64,000 nt of DNA from Nocardia transvalensis. GTDB taxonomy: Bacteria > Actinomycetota > Actinomycetes > Mycobacteriales > Mycobacteriaceae. The stretch covers positions 1 through 64,000 of the forward strand of contig NZ_JADLQQ010000012.1 in assembly GCF_015477765.1 (NCBI RefSeq). The letters run 5' to 3'. The translations under genes were made by a program, and so were the position numbers. Below are positions 41,960-50,210 of this stretch, in pieces. The notes beneath the pieces were generated by a model. The model had not been told where the DNA came from. It made no database searches and was given only the letters and a program-made list of their open reading frames with translations. Within the stretch, counting starts at the first letter, position 1, and every line of letters begins with the position of its first letter.

Positions 41960-42625
41960 TCAGCCGCCCAGGTCGGCGCGGTCGATCGTGACCGGTGCGG
42001 CGGGCTCACCGTCGCGGGGGCCGCGTTCGGTCGGGATGATTCCGGCGGCGACCATGCGGTCGAGCACATCCATGCCGCGCACCACCGTGCCCAGGACCGA
42101 GTAGTTGGCCGGAATGTGGGCGAAGGAGTGGACGATGAAGAATTCGCTGCCGTTGGTGCCCGGGCCCTGATTGCCCATCGCGACGGTGCCGCGCTCGTAG
42201 GTCTCGGTGCCGTCGACCTCATCGGGGAACCGGTAGCCGGGGCCGCCCTTCTCGACCTCGTAGATGTCGCCGCACTGCAGCACGCCGAGGCGGGCGCTGT
42301 CGGTGAGCCGCCAGCACCGGCTGCTGTCGTAGAAGCGCTGCAGCACAAGGCTGGTCATGTTCTGCACGGCACACGGTGCGGCCCCGGCGCGATCGAGGCG
42401 CACGGTCACCGGGCCGTAGTTGAACCGGAAAGTGACATCGAGGGTGCCGATGGTCGGCGCGAGCGGCGGCGGGGGCAGGACCGGGCGGGCCGCGGGATTG
42501 TCCGGGGTGGGCGTGAATTCGCACCACACCGCCGGTGGGGGAGCCGCGGCGCTGGCCGACCCGGCGACCAGACCGGACAACGACAGGACGACGGCGGCGA
42601 CGGCGGCACCCCAGCGTGTTCTCAT
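41960..42625 (-). CDS. Secreted cyclophilin-type peptidyl-prolyl isomerase
   Basis: ATG 42625 gives a signal peptide, MRTRWGAAVAAVVLSLSGLV, cleaved near ASAAA. The 221-residue precursor has the cyclophilin core: NYGPVTVRLDRAGAAPCAVQ, YDSSRCWRL, GTVAMGNQGPGTNGSEFFI and VLGTVVRGMDVLD. It speeds proline isomerisation in the envelope. The longer open frame to 42829 lacks coding character. It is convergent with the VWA gene with a 6-base gap. Confidence 0.85.
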   Translation of the reverse strand: MRTRWGAAVAAVVLSLSGLVAGSASAAAPPPAVWCEFTPTPDNPAARPVLPPPPLAPTIGTLDVTFRFNYGPVTVRLDRAGAAPCAVQNMTSLVLQRFYDSSRCWRLTDSARLGVLQCGDIYEVEKGGPGYRFPDEVDGTETYERGTVAMGNQGPGTNGSEFFIVHSFAHIPANYSVLGTVVRGMDVLDRMVAAGIIPTERGPRDGEPAAPVTIDRADLGG

Positions 42626-42735
42626 AGCCGGAAAACTAGCCGATCGCGGTGAAAGATGTTCGCCAAAGCGGCAATTCACTGCCCCGCGCACGCCGGGACG
42701 ACGACCCGGTCGTTCCGGCGTGCTTTCGGCCGGAA

Positions 42736-42885
42736 TCAGCCCAGTGCGGGGCGGGTCCGGAAGGCCGCCGCGGCGTCGCCACGCATGACGGCATCCCACC
42801 ACGAGCTGAGCGGGCTCGGGTCGGGCCACACAACCGGGCGCCCGAAGTTGCCGGTTTCCTGCTTCTTGTTCACTTCGTCGATCAC
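42736..42885 (-). CDS. Small protein (49 aa) with strong ribosome-binding site
   Basis: GTG 42885 lies 5 bases after AGGAGG; the frame reads VIDEVNKKQETGNFGRPVVW, then SPLSSWWDAVMRGDAAAAF, and stops at 42736-42738. It is too short to be found by most gene callers starting only at ATG. Trp-rich and amphipathic, without a signal peptide. Unknown family. It lies between the cyclophilin gene and the divergent CoA-transferase gene; 42886-43165 probably holds their promoters. Confidence 0.6.
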   Translation of the reverse strand: MIDEVNKKQETGNFGRPVVWPDPSPLSSWWDAVMRGDAAAAFRTRPALG

Positions 42886-43165
42886 TCTGTCCTCCTGAGC
42901 GCTACTCCCGTGCCCACCACCGGGCATCGAAGGCGTGTACCGCCTTCGCTGACGCCATACCCGCCCTGCGAGGGGCCAATCCTGCAGGGGGAAGGGTTGT
43001 TTCGTTCGGGTAGGGTGCGGGTGGCCGCTGGACCGGACGGCTGGCCGTCCGGCCTTACCCAATGGCATACCGTGGGGGAGCAAACGTCCAGTGACTTTCG
43101 GGCAGACGGCAGTCGACAACCTGTCGTCGGATCTCGATACTTCTCGACAGAGGCGGTGATCTTCG

Positions 43166-44326
43166 TTGTCCGCACCCCGCGACCGGTCGGCGCTGGCAGG
43201 ACTGCTGGTGGCCGATTTCAGCAGGGTTCTGGCCGCACCCTACGCCACGATGCTGCTGGCGGACCTCGGCGCGGAGGTGATCAAGGTCGAACGCCCCGGC
43301 GGCGGAGACGATACCCGGGGGTGGGGGCCGCCGTACGCGCACGGTCAGGCCACCTACTTCCAGTCGGTCAACCGCAACAAGAGGTCGCTGACGCTGGATC
43401 TGGGCGACCCCGAGGACCGGCGGCGGGCGCGGGAGCTGGCGCGGCGGGCCGATGTGGTCGTGGAGAACTTCCGGCCCGGCACCATGGCGAAGTTCGGACT
43501 GGACTACGAGGGCGTCCGCGCGATCAACCCGGGCGTGATCTACTGCTCGATCTCGGCCTTCGGCACGGCCGAGGGCGCAGCACTGCCCGGATACGACCTG
43601 CTGCTGCAGGCCGTCGGCGGGCTGATGAGCATCACCGGATCGCACCCCGACGAGCCCACCAAGGTCGGTGTCGCGGTCGTCGACATCCTCGCGGGCCTGC
43701 ACGCCGCGGTCGGCGTGCTGGCGGCACTGCGGCATCGCGACGCCACCGGGCAGGGGCAGCTGGTGGCGGTGAATCTACTGTCGAGCCTGCTGTCCGGGCT
43801 GGTCAACCAGAGCGCGGGGTATACGCTGGCCGGGGTCGTGCCCGGCATTCTCGGCAATCGGCATCCGTCCATCGCGCCCTACGAGATCTTCCGGGCTGCC
43901 GATAAGCCCTTGGCCCTGGCCGTCGGCACCGACGCCCAGTTCGTCGCTTTGTGCCGGGCCGTCGGCGCCGCCGACCTGCTGGACGACGAGCGGTTCGCGA
44001 CCAACTCCCAGCGCGTCGCCCACGTCGAGGAACTCGCGACAAGGCTGGGAACCATCCTGGCGGGCCGGACCGCCGACGAGTGGTACGAACTGCTGACCCC
44101 GGTCGGCGTTCCCTGCGGGCCGGTCAACGACCTGGCCGCCGCCTTCGCCCTGGCCGATCGTCTGGGCCTCGAGCCCCGCGTCCCGGTGCGCACGGATGAC
44201 GGCCAGTGGGACCTGGTCGCCAACCCGATCGGCCTGTCGGAAACGCCCGCCCGCTACGTCACACCGCCGCCTGCCCTCGGCGCCGACGACGAGACGCTGC
44301 GTCGCTGGCTGGACACCGACGACTGA
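43166..44326 (+). CDS. CaiB/BaiF family (type III) CoA-transferase
   Basis: A 386-residue protein with family features in order: LLVADFSRVLAAPYATMLLA, DLGAEVIKVERPGGGDDTR, NRNKRSLTLDL, VVENFRPGTMAKFGLDYE and VAVVDILAGLHAAVGVLAAL with the catalytic Asp in VDILAG. It transfers CoA between carboxylic acids through a covalent aspartyl-CoA intermediate. It starts with TTG 43166. A second, rearranged member of the family lies at 55738. The substrate cannot be read from sequence. Confidence 0.9.
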   Translation: MSAPRDRSALAGLLVADFSRVLAAPYATMLLADLGAEVIKVERPGGGDDTRGWGPPYAHGQATYFQSVNRNKRSLTLDLGDPEDRRRARELARRADVVVENFRPGTMAKFGLDYEGVRAINPGVIYCSISAFGTAEGAALPGYDLLLQAVGGLMSITGSHPDEPTKVGVAVVDILAGLHAAVGVLAALRHRDATGQGQLVAVNLLSSLLSGLVNQSAGYTLAGVVPGILGNRHPSIAPYEIFRAADKPLALAVGTDAQFVALCRAVGAADLLDDERFATNSQRVAHVEELATRLGTILAGRTADEWYELLTPVGVPCGPVNDLAAAFALADRLGLEPRVPVRTDDGQWDLVANPIGLSETPARYVTPPPALGADDETLRRWLDTDD

Positions 44327-44332
44327 GGACGG

Positions 44333-45019
44333 TCAGGCCGGGCGCACGGCCTGGTAGTACGTGACCCGCCCGATGAACCGCTTACGCTGCGACGCGACTT
44401 CCGTGCAGTCGAAACCGGTCTCGCGCAGCAGCCGCGGAATAGCCTCGCCGAGATTGCCCACGGCATGCCGGTTGTGCCGCAGCCGCCGCCCCGACCAGCC
44501 GTCCTCCGGGCCGACCGCGCCGCCGATGTCGACCACGTGCAGCCTGCCGCCGGGGCGCAGTACCCGCAGCACCTCGGCGGCCGCCTGCGCCTTCGCCTCG
44601 GGGTCGAGGTGATGCAGCATCATCGACGACAGCACGCGGTCGAATTCGGCGTCGCCGTAGGGCAGTTGCTGGGCGTAGACACGTTCGAAGCGGATCCCGC
44701 TCACCCCGCGCGCCTTTCGCTGCGCGCGGGCCAGGGCGCGCGGGTCGGGGTCGGTGCCGATCACCTCGGCGGCGGGCCGGGACCGCTTGGCCCGCAGGGT
44801 GAGATTTCCGGTGCCGCAGCCGATTTCCAGCACCCGGTGGCCGTCGGCGAGTCCGGCCTGTGCGAGGAGGGTGTCGTAGACGGCGGGCATGCCCAGCAGC
44901 CGGGTCATCAGGTCGTAGCCCGGCAGCAGTAGGTCGTGCCCGGTGGCGGGCAGATAGTCGTGCCGGTTCCCCATCGTGCGGGTGATCGAATGTGGATGAT
45001 GTTCGGTCATGACCTTCAT
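44333..45019 (-). CDS. SAM-dependent class I methyltransferase
   Basis: A 228-residue protein with motif I VLEIGCGTGNLTLRA, acidic motif GTDPDPRALARA, motif near FDRVLSSMMLHHL and LRPGGRLHVVDIGG, as in UbiE-like methyltransferases. The substrate is not determined. It diverges from the AraC regulator with a short gap of about 65 bases, which suggests control by it. The C-terminal residues RRLRHNRHAVGNLGEAIPRL form the usual cap region. Confidence 0.85.
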   Translation of the reverse strand: MKVMTEHHPHSITRTMGNRHDYLPATGHDLLLPGYDLMTRLLGMPAVYDTLLAQAGLADGHRVLEIGCGTGNLTLRAKRSRPAAEVIGTDPDPRALARAQRKARGVSGIRFERVYAQQLPYGDAEFDRVLSSMMLHHLDPEAKAQAAAEVLRVLRPGGRLHVVDIGGAVGPEDGWSGRRLRHNRHAVGNLGEAIPRLLRETGFDCTEVASQRKRFIGRVTYYQAVRPA

Positions 45020-45084
45020 GGTGAGCCGTTGTTCACCTGGAAAGTTGGGTGATATTCGGCAGTAGTAGGACTATTTTCGGTGAT

Positions 45085-45960
45085 GTGTCCAACAGTGTCA
45101 CCGCCGCCCGCCTGGTGCGGCACCGCCGCGGCGTCCCGGTGTTCGGCTACCGGGCCGACCCGGTCACGCCGCCGGTCACGCTGCTGCGCCATCACGAGAC
45201 CGACCGACTGGGCACCGACCATCGGCATATTCACGAATTCCCGGCGCTGCTGTATGCCGAGAGTGTCGCCGAGGTCTGGGTGGTGGCCGCGGGGGAGGTC
45301 ATCGATCCCGAAGGCATCGAGGTGCCCGCCGACGGCGTCGCGCTGTTCTTCGATCCCGCCGCGGTGGGCAGCGAGGCCGCCGTGCCGCGACCGGTGTGGC
45401 GGACCCATCCGCTGCTGTTCCCGTTCCTGCACGGCCAGGCGGGCGGGTTGCTCCGGCTGAGTCTGCCGAGAGATCGGAAACCGGTGTGGGACAGCGCGAT
45501 AGCGGCCATCGAGGCCGAATTGTCGACCCGGCTGGAGGGATACCGGCAGGCGGTCTCGGCACATCTGACGGTCCTTCTGATCGAGTTGGTCCGGTTGGCC
45601 GCCGATGTGGTGGGTGATCTGCGGCGCAGCGGAGAACCGTTGCTGGCCGAGGTATTCGCCGTCATCGATCGGCGCCACGGCGAACCGCTGTCGCTGCGGG
45701 ATGTGGCCGATACGGTCGGCATGACGTCGGGACATCTGACCACGGTGGTGCGCCGCCGCACCGGCCGCACGGTGCAGGAGTGGATCATCGAACGCCGGAT
45801 GGCCGAGGCGCGCCGACTGTTGACCGATACCGACCTGCCGATCGCGGAAGTGGCTCGCCGCGTGGGTATGCCGGACCCCGGCTATTTCGCCCGCGTGTTC
45901 CGCCGCGCACACGGTAGCGCACCGCGGCACTGGCGAACGGGGCATGCCGTCACGGCCTGA
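45085..45960 (+). CDS. AraC-family regulator
   Basis: About 291 residues from GTG 45085. The N-terminal half is a cupin-like sensor (HHETDRLGTDHRHIHEFPAL). The C-terminal ~100 residues hold two helix-turn-helix motifs (LRDVADTVGMTSGHLTTVVR; PIAEVARRVGMPDPGYFARV) ending FRRAHGSAPRHWR, the AraC signature. Likely target is the divergent methyltransferase gene. It ends before a strong shared terminator. Confidence 0.85.
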   Translation: MSNSVTAARLVRHRRGVPVFGYRADPVTPPVTLLRHHETDRLGTDHRHIHEFPALLYAESVAEVWVVAAGEVIDPEGIEVPADGVALFFDPAAVGSEAAVPRPVWRTHPLLFPFLHGQAGGLLRLSLPRDRKPVWDSAIAAIEAELSTRLEGYRQAVSAHLTVLLIELVRLAADVVGDLRRSGEPLLAEVFAVIDRRHGEPLSLRDVADTVGMTSGHLTTVVRRRTGRTVQEWIIERRMAEARRLLTDTDLPIAEVARRVGMPDPGYFARVFRRAHGSAPRHWRTGHAVTA

Positions 45961-45975
45961 GCGCGTGAAAAACCC

Positions 45976-46010
45976 GTGACCGCCCCGCCTGAAACAGGCG
46001 GGGCGGTCAC
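45976..46010 (-). terminator. Strong intrinsic terminator
   Basis: GTGACCGCCCCGCCTG (45976-45991) pairs perfectly over 16 bp with 45995-46010, with loop AAA. On the minus strand it is followed by GGGTTTTT, so it terminates the hexosaminidase transcript, and it can also halt the AraC transcript from the other side. Confidence 0.85.
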
Positions 46011-46056
46011 GCCCTCATCCGGCTTTTCGGTCCAACTGCTGGTTCAGTTCACCTGC

Positions 46057-47634
46057 CTATTTCCAGTCCACCTGGGGGGACCGATAGAAATTGATTCCCT
46101 GGACGGACCAGATCTGGCTCTGCTTGGCCAGGCGCTCGCGGTAGCGGTCCCAGTTGTGCGTCGCCGCCGGGGACCAGCCGATCTCCGCGGCACCGGCCAG
46201 CCGTGGGAAGGCCATGTACTCGAGATCGGCGCTGGTGCGCAGCGTCTCCGTCCACAACGGCGCCTCGACCCCGGCGATCTGCGATTCCGACAGGCCCTCC
46301 AGGTAGGTGGCCGGATCCCAGTTGTAGGCGTCCTGGACCTCCACGTAACCGGCCCACTTCAGGCCCAGCGGGGTGTTGGGGTTGTACTTCATGTCCAGGT
46401 AGGCCTTGTCTGCCGGGGACATGATGATCTTGTTGCCGCGTGCGGCCGCCGCGACCACGTCCGGATTGGTGCGCGTCGGGTCCCAGTACTGCGGGAGCGC
46501 CGAGGTCGGCGCGTTGGCGACCACGATGTTGTGCCAGCCGGTCGGCTTCTTGTCGTAGGTCGACAGCATCGGCCACACCTTCGCGAAGAAGGCCTTGTAG
46601 TCCTCGATCGGGGTGGCGTGGGCCTCGTCGCCGCCGATGTTCAGGTAGGGGCCGGGGGTCAGCGCCGCCAGTTCGCGGATGACGTCCTCGACGAACTTGT
46701 AGGTTTCCGGCTTCGAGATGCACAGCGAGCTGTAGCCCACCTCGATATCGGTGCGCGGCGGCACCGGCTTGCCGTCACAGTTCAATTCGCCGTAGGAGGC
46801 CTGAGCCGCATTGACGTGTCCGGGCATGTCCACCTCGGGCACCACCGTAATGTGCCGGGACGCGGCGTAATTCACGATGTCGCGGTACTGATCCTGGGTG
46901 TAGTAGCCGCCCGGATCACCGCCCACCGCGGTCTGCCCGCCGATCTCGGCCAGCTTCGGCCAGCTCTTGATCTCGATGCGCCAGCCCTGATCGTCGGTCA
47001 GGTGCAGATGCAGGGTATTGATCTTGTACTGGGCGATCTGATCGATATAGCGCTTGACCTGGTCCGGGGTGAAGAAATGCCGGGCCACGTCGAGCATCGC
47101 CCCGCGGTGCGGGAAGCGCGGATAGTCCAGGACGGTGCCGCCCGCCACGGTCCACACCTGCTGCTGGACAGAGGTTTTGTTGATCGCCGCCGGGAACAGC
47201 TGGCGCAGCGACTGGATGCCACCGAACAATCCGTCGGTGGTGTTGGCGTCGATGGTGATGCCGTCCCTGTTGACGGTGAGCCGGTACCCCTGGTCGCCGA
47301 CCTCTCGACCGGCGTCGCCGAGCTGCAGGGTGATGCCGGGCTTGTCCAGGTCGTAGCGATCCACAACCGGAAGGGCGAAGCCGGTGGCCGGTCGCAGCAG
47401 GCCGGCCAGGTACTCCGCGACCTCCTTGGCCTGATATTCGGCGCGGATCACGGCGTCGGCGGTCAGGGTGTAGGAGCCGGCCGGATCTGCCTGGGCCTGA
47501 ACGGGAATGGGCACGATTTCGGTGACGCTGCGTTCGAGGGCCGGTGGGTCGTCTGCGACGGCCCGGCCGGGCAGGCCGAGGAATGCCAGGCCGACTAGGA
47601 CGCAGAACACCAAGGGGGATAAGCGCTTCCGCAC
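46057..47634 (-). CDS. Secreted GH20 beta-N-acetylhexosaminidase
   Basis: This 525-residue precursor has signal peptide MRKRLSPLVFCVLVGLAFLG cleaved near RAVAD. The GH20 features are visible: RGAMLDVARHFF, LHLHLTDDQGWRIEI, VVPEVDMPGHVNAA and the catalytic pair in NIGGDEAH (D336, E337). It removes terminal N-acetylglucosamine from chitin or peptidoglycan fragments outside the cell, retaining configuration through the substrate acetamido group. The gene ends at the terminator at 45976-46010. Confidence 0.9.
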   Translation of the reverse strand: MRKRLSPLVFCVLVGLAFLGLPGRAVADDPPALERSVTEIVPIPVQAQADPAGSYTLTADAVIRAEYQAKEVAEYLAGLLRPATGFALPVVDRYDLDKPGITLQLGDAGREVGDQGYRLTVNRDGITIDANTTDGLFGGIQSLRQLFPAAINKTSVQQQVWTVAGGTVLDYPRFPHRGAMLDVARHFFTPDQVKRYIDQIAQYKINTLHLHLTDDQGWRIEIKSWPKLAEIGGQTAVGGDPGGYYTQDQYRDIVNYAASRHITVVPEVDMPGHVNAAQASYGELNCDGKPVPPRTDIEVGYSSLCISKPETYKFVEDVIRELAALTPGPYLNIGGDEAHATPIEDYKAFFAKVWPMLSTYDKKPTGWHNIVVANAPTSALPQYWDPTRTNPDVVAAAARGNKIIMSPADKAYLDMKYNPNTPLGLKWAGYVEVQDAYNWDPATYLEGLSESQIAGVEAPLWTETLRTSADLEYMAFPRLAGAAEIGWSPAATHNWDRYRERLAKQSQIWSVQGINFYRSPQVDWK

Positions 47635-47970
47635 GATGCACCTCCGGTGGGCGGGGAGGGTGGGTCACGACTGGGTGCGCATCAGGGTACCGCTATCATC
47701 CCGACAATGTGCCCGAAATGCATTCTGGTGCTTGCTATTTCGCAATACTAAGCACTGCGCGAATGCCCCCGAAATACGCGAGCGGTTGCGCGAACTCCGT
47801 GCCGGTAGTCCCCGAAACATGCTTGAAATAGGCTGCCTTACAAACCGTTTCGCCGGATGCCCAGACATGATCGGTTCGTAAGAACTTGCGCGCATTTCCG
47901 AGAACGATCGCGCATTTGATCGATAGCATCGGCCTGTTTTCCGTCCGGGAACAGAGCACGAGGGGTAGTC
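47635..47970. other. Divergent promoter region between hexosaminidase and amine oxidase
   Basis: This 336-base gap separates two divergent genes and so should carry both promoters. The middle (about 47680-47880) is visibly AT-richer than the flanks. I cannot name a regulator site or see a convincing gene in it. Confidence 0.5.
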
Positions 47971-49617
47971 ATGCCACGGACCCAGATGTTCCGTTTGGTG
48001 CGCCGCACTGTCGCCGACCACGCCGCGGCACAGCGGCTCGGCATGCCGGCGGTCGAGTTCCGTCAGGCCCGCGCGGCGGGCGCACCGGTCACGCTGAGCC
48101 GCCGCAATCTGTTCAAACTCGGTGCCGCCGTGGGTGGTGCGGCGCTGCTGTGGGGTGCCGCGGGGCCGCGGCCCGCCGTCGCCCGGGCCGCCGACGCGCC
48201 CCGGATCGCCGTCGTCGGGGCCGGGATCGCCGGTCTCACCGCGGCGCTGACCCTGGCCGACGCCGGGCTGCCCGCGACCGTGTACGAGGCGAGCGACCGG
48301 GTGGGCGGGCGCATGTTCTCCGAGCGCGGCTACTGGGACGGCGGGCAGATCAGCGAGTACGGCGGCGAGGCCATCGACACCGGCCATACGGTCATCCGCG
48401 ATCTGTGCGCCCGATTCGGCCTGGCGCTCACCGACGTTCACGCGGCCGCCCCGGACGACGGCCACGACGTGCTGTACTTCGACGGCGGCTACATTCCCCT
48501 GGACAAGTTCGTCGCCGACTTCCAGCCCGTGTACCAGGCGCTGCAGCGCGACCTGGCCGAGGCGGGACCGGACGCGCCCACCTGGGATCGCGCCACGCCC
48601 GGGGCGGTGAGGCTGAGCAATATGACCCTCACCGAGTGGATCGCCACCAGGGTGCCCGGCGGTTACTCCTCTTGGCTCGCACGGTTTCTCGACGACGCCT
48701 ACGTGGTGGAGTACGGCCTGCCGACGCTGGCGCAGACCGCGCTGAATCTGGTGTATCTGATGGGCGATCAGGCCGATCCCAACGATCCGCAGGTGTGGAA
48801 CGCCTCGGACGAACGCTTCGAAATCACCGGCGGCAACCAGCGACTGCCGGAGGCGATCGCGGCGGCGCTGCCGGACGGGACGCTGCAGCACGGGTGGCGG
48901 CTCGAGGCCGTCGCCCGCAACGCCGACGGCGGCCAGACCCTGACCTTCGACGAGGGCGGTTCCCGCCGCACCGTGCAGGCCGACCACACCATCCTGGCCG
49001 TTCCGCTGGGCGTGCTGCAGCGGATCGACTACGGTGCGGCCGGATTCGACCCGCGCATGACCGGTGCGATCACCTCGCTGGCCATGGGCAGCTGCACCAA
49101 ACTGAATATGCAGTTCACCGCCCGCCCGTGGGTCGGGGCGGGTCCGTGGCCCGGGATGTCCACCGGCATGAGCTTCACCGATCTGGGTTACCAGCAGATC
49201 TGGGATGCCACCGCGGGCCAGCCCGGGACGCAGGGCATCGCCATCCAGTACGGCGGCGGGCTGGGTGCGCTGCGGTTCCAGCCGCCCGCACCGTTCCTCA
49301 CCGGCGATCACCCTGCCGTGCGCGCCGCGGTCGACACCGTACTGCCGCAGTTCGAGAAGGTCGTGCCCGGCGTCGGCGCGCTGTGGAACGGCAAGGCCGC
49401 GCTGTCGGCGTGGCATCTGAACCCCGACGCCTACGGTGCCTACAGCTGCTATCCGGTCGGCTACTGTCACCGGTTCGCCGGATACGAGGGCGTGCGCCAG
49501 GGCAACATCCACCTCGCCGGGGAACACACCTCGCAGGACTCGCAGGGGTACATGAACGGGGGCGCCGAGACCGGGCTGCGGGCCGCACGGGAGATCCTGG
49601 CCGATCTCGGTCACTGA
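47971..49617 (+). CDS. Tat-exported flavin amine oxidase
   Basis: A 548-residue protein. Residues 43-70 contain a twin-arginine motif, SRRNLFKLGAAVGGAALLWG, and a signal-like hydrophobic stretch ending near AVARA, so it is folded with FAD before export. The FAD site is IAVVGAGIAGLTAALTLA followed by VYEASDRVGGRM. The C-terminal GNIHLAGEHTSQDSQGYMNG also contacts FAD. Likely an L-amino-acid or monoamine oxidase that releases H2O2 and ammonia. A 40-residue cytosolic-type extension precedes the Tat motif, which is longer than usual. Confidence 0.85.
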   Translation: MPRTQMFRLVRRTVADHAAAQRLGMPAVEFRQARAAGAPVTLSRRNLFKLGAAVGGAALLWGAAGPRPAVARAADAPRIAVVGAGIAGLTAALTLADAGLPATVYEASDRVGGRMFSERGYWDGGQISEYGGEAIDTGHTVIRDLCARFGLALTDVHAAAPDDGHDVLYFDGGYIPLDKFVADFQPVYQALQRDLAEAGPDAPTWDRATPGAVRLSNMTLTEWIATRVPGGYSSWLARFLDDAYVVEYGLPTLAQTALNLVYLMGDQADPNDPQVWNASDERFEITGGNQRLPEAIAAALPDGTLQHGWRLEAVARNADGGQTLTFDEGGSRRTVQADHTILAVPLGVLQRIDYGAAGFDPRMTGAITSLAMGSCTKLNMQFTARPWVGAGPWPGMSTGMSFTDLGYQQIWDATAGQPGTQGIAIQYGGGLGALRFQPPAPFLTGDHPAVRAAVDTVLPQFEKVVPGVGALWNGKAALSAWHLNPDAYGAYSCYPVGYCHRFAGYEGVRQGNIHLAGEHTSQDSQGYMNGGAETGLRAAREILADLGH

Positions 49618-49713
49618 GGGTCGAGCACCGAGGCGACGTGACCGGCAGGCCGGGAATGATCATCTCGACAGCGGGTATTTCCCGCACAAGGATGTCCTCG
49701 TCGGGAGGTTGTT

Positions 49714-49824
49714 GTGATCGCGTTCATGCCCATTACCCCCGTGGTTTCGCCCCTGGATCTGCTGCCCAACCCGTTCAACTGCCTGTTGACCACCGGTTCC
49801 GCGCTGTTCTGTCTGGGACTGTAG
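49714..49824 (+). CDS. Small hydrophobic peptide (36 aa) with strong ribosome-binding site
   Basis: GTG 49714 follows GGGAGG by 5 bases; TAG is at 49822-49824. The peptide begins VIAFMPITPVVSPLDLLPNP and ends NCLLTTGSALFCLGL, with two Cys and several Pro. Its size would escape ordinary annotation. It could be a secreted or membrane-associated peptide, or a short leader. The frame reads protein-like with GC-rich third positions. Confidence 0.5.
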   Translation: MIAFMPITPVVSPLDLLPNPFNCLLTTGSALFCLGL

Positions 49825-49940
49825 AAATCGCCGTGGGTTTGGTCGGGTGAGGAGCGGTTATAGCCGGGAGGCCGACCGCGGAGCCGGTCGGCCTCGAGCC
49901 GGGGCGACGGTGCCCCGCAGACCGGACGGAGGAGAGGTCC

Positions 49941-50210
49941 TTGGCATCGACGGTGCCGGTAATCGCTGTCGTCGTCGGCGTGCTCGCCGTGGCGATCGTG
50001 GTGGCCTACAGCGTGTTCATCGCTGGCTATCGGCGCAGGATTCGGGCCCTATTCCTACCGGATCCCGGGCGTGGCCGGATGCGTGCCGACGCAGCCGACG
50101 ACGAAGCAGCCGGGCGGCCAATCCGCGAACGGCGGGGACAGGGGTTTGCCGAGGCAGCTCAGCGCCCCGCAGCCCGGGTAGGCGTCGGGGCCGATTCCCA
50201 GCGCCGCTAG
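49941..50210 (+). CDS. Possible small single-pass membrane protein
   Basis: A TTG start at 49941 follows GGAGGAGAGG. Residues 5-28 form one membrane helix (VIAVVVGVLAVAIVVAYSVF), then a basic segment, RRRIRALF. The last ~50 residues overlap the 3' end of the convergent serine hydrolase gene (50055-51380) by about 156 bases and are Arg/Ala-rich, as antisense reading would give. The helix is convincing; the tail may be an accident of a lost stop codon. Confidence 0.4.
   Translation: MASTVPVIAVVVGVLAVAIVVAYSVFIAGYRRRIRALFLPDPGRGRMRADAADDEAAGRPIRERRGQGFAEAAQRPAARVGVGADSQRR

Noticed and set aside
42649..43905. 418-residue plus-strand protein
   Set aside because: It overlaps the CoA-transferase gene in another frame and is low-complexity Arg/Gly after the first 140 residues.
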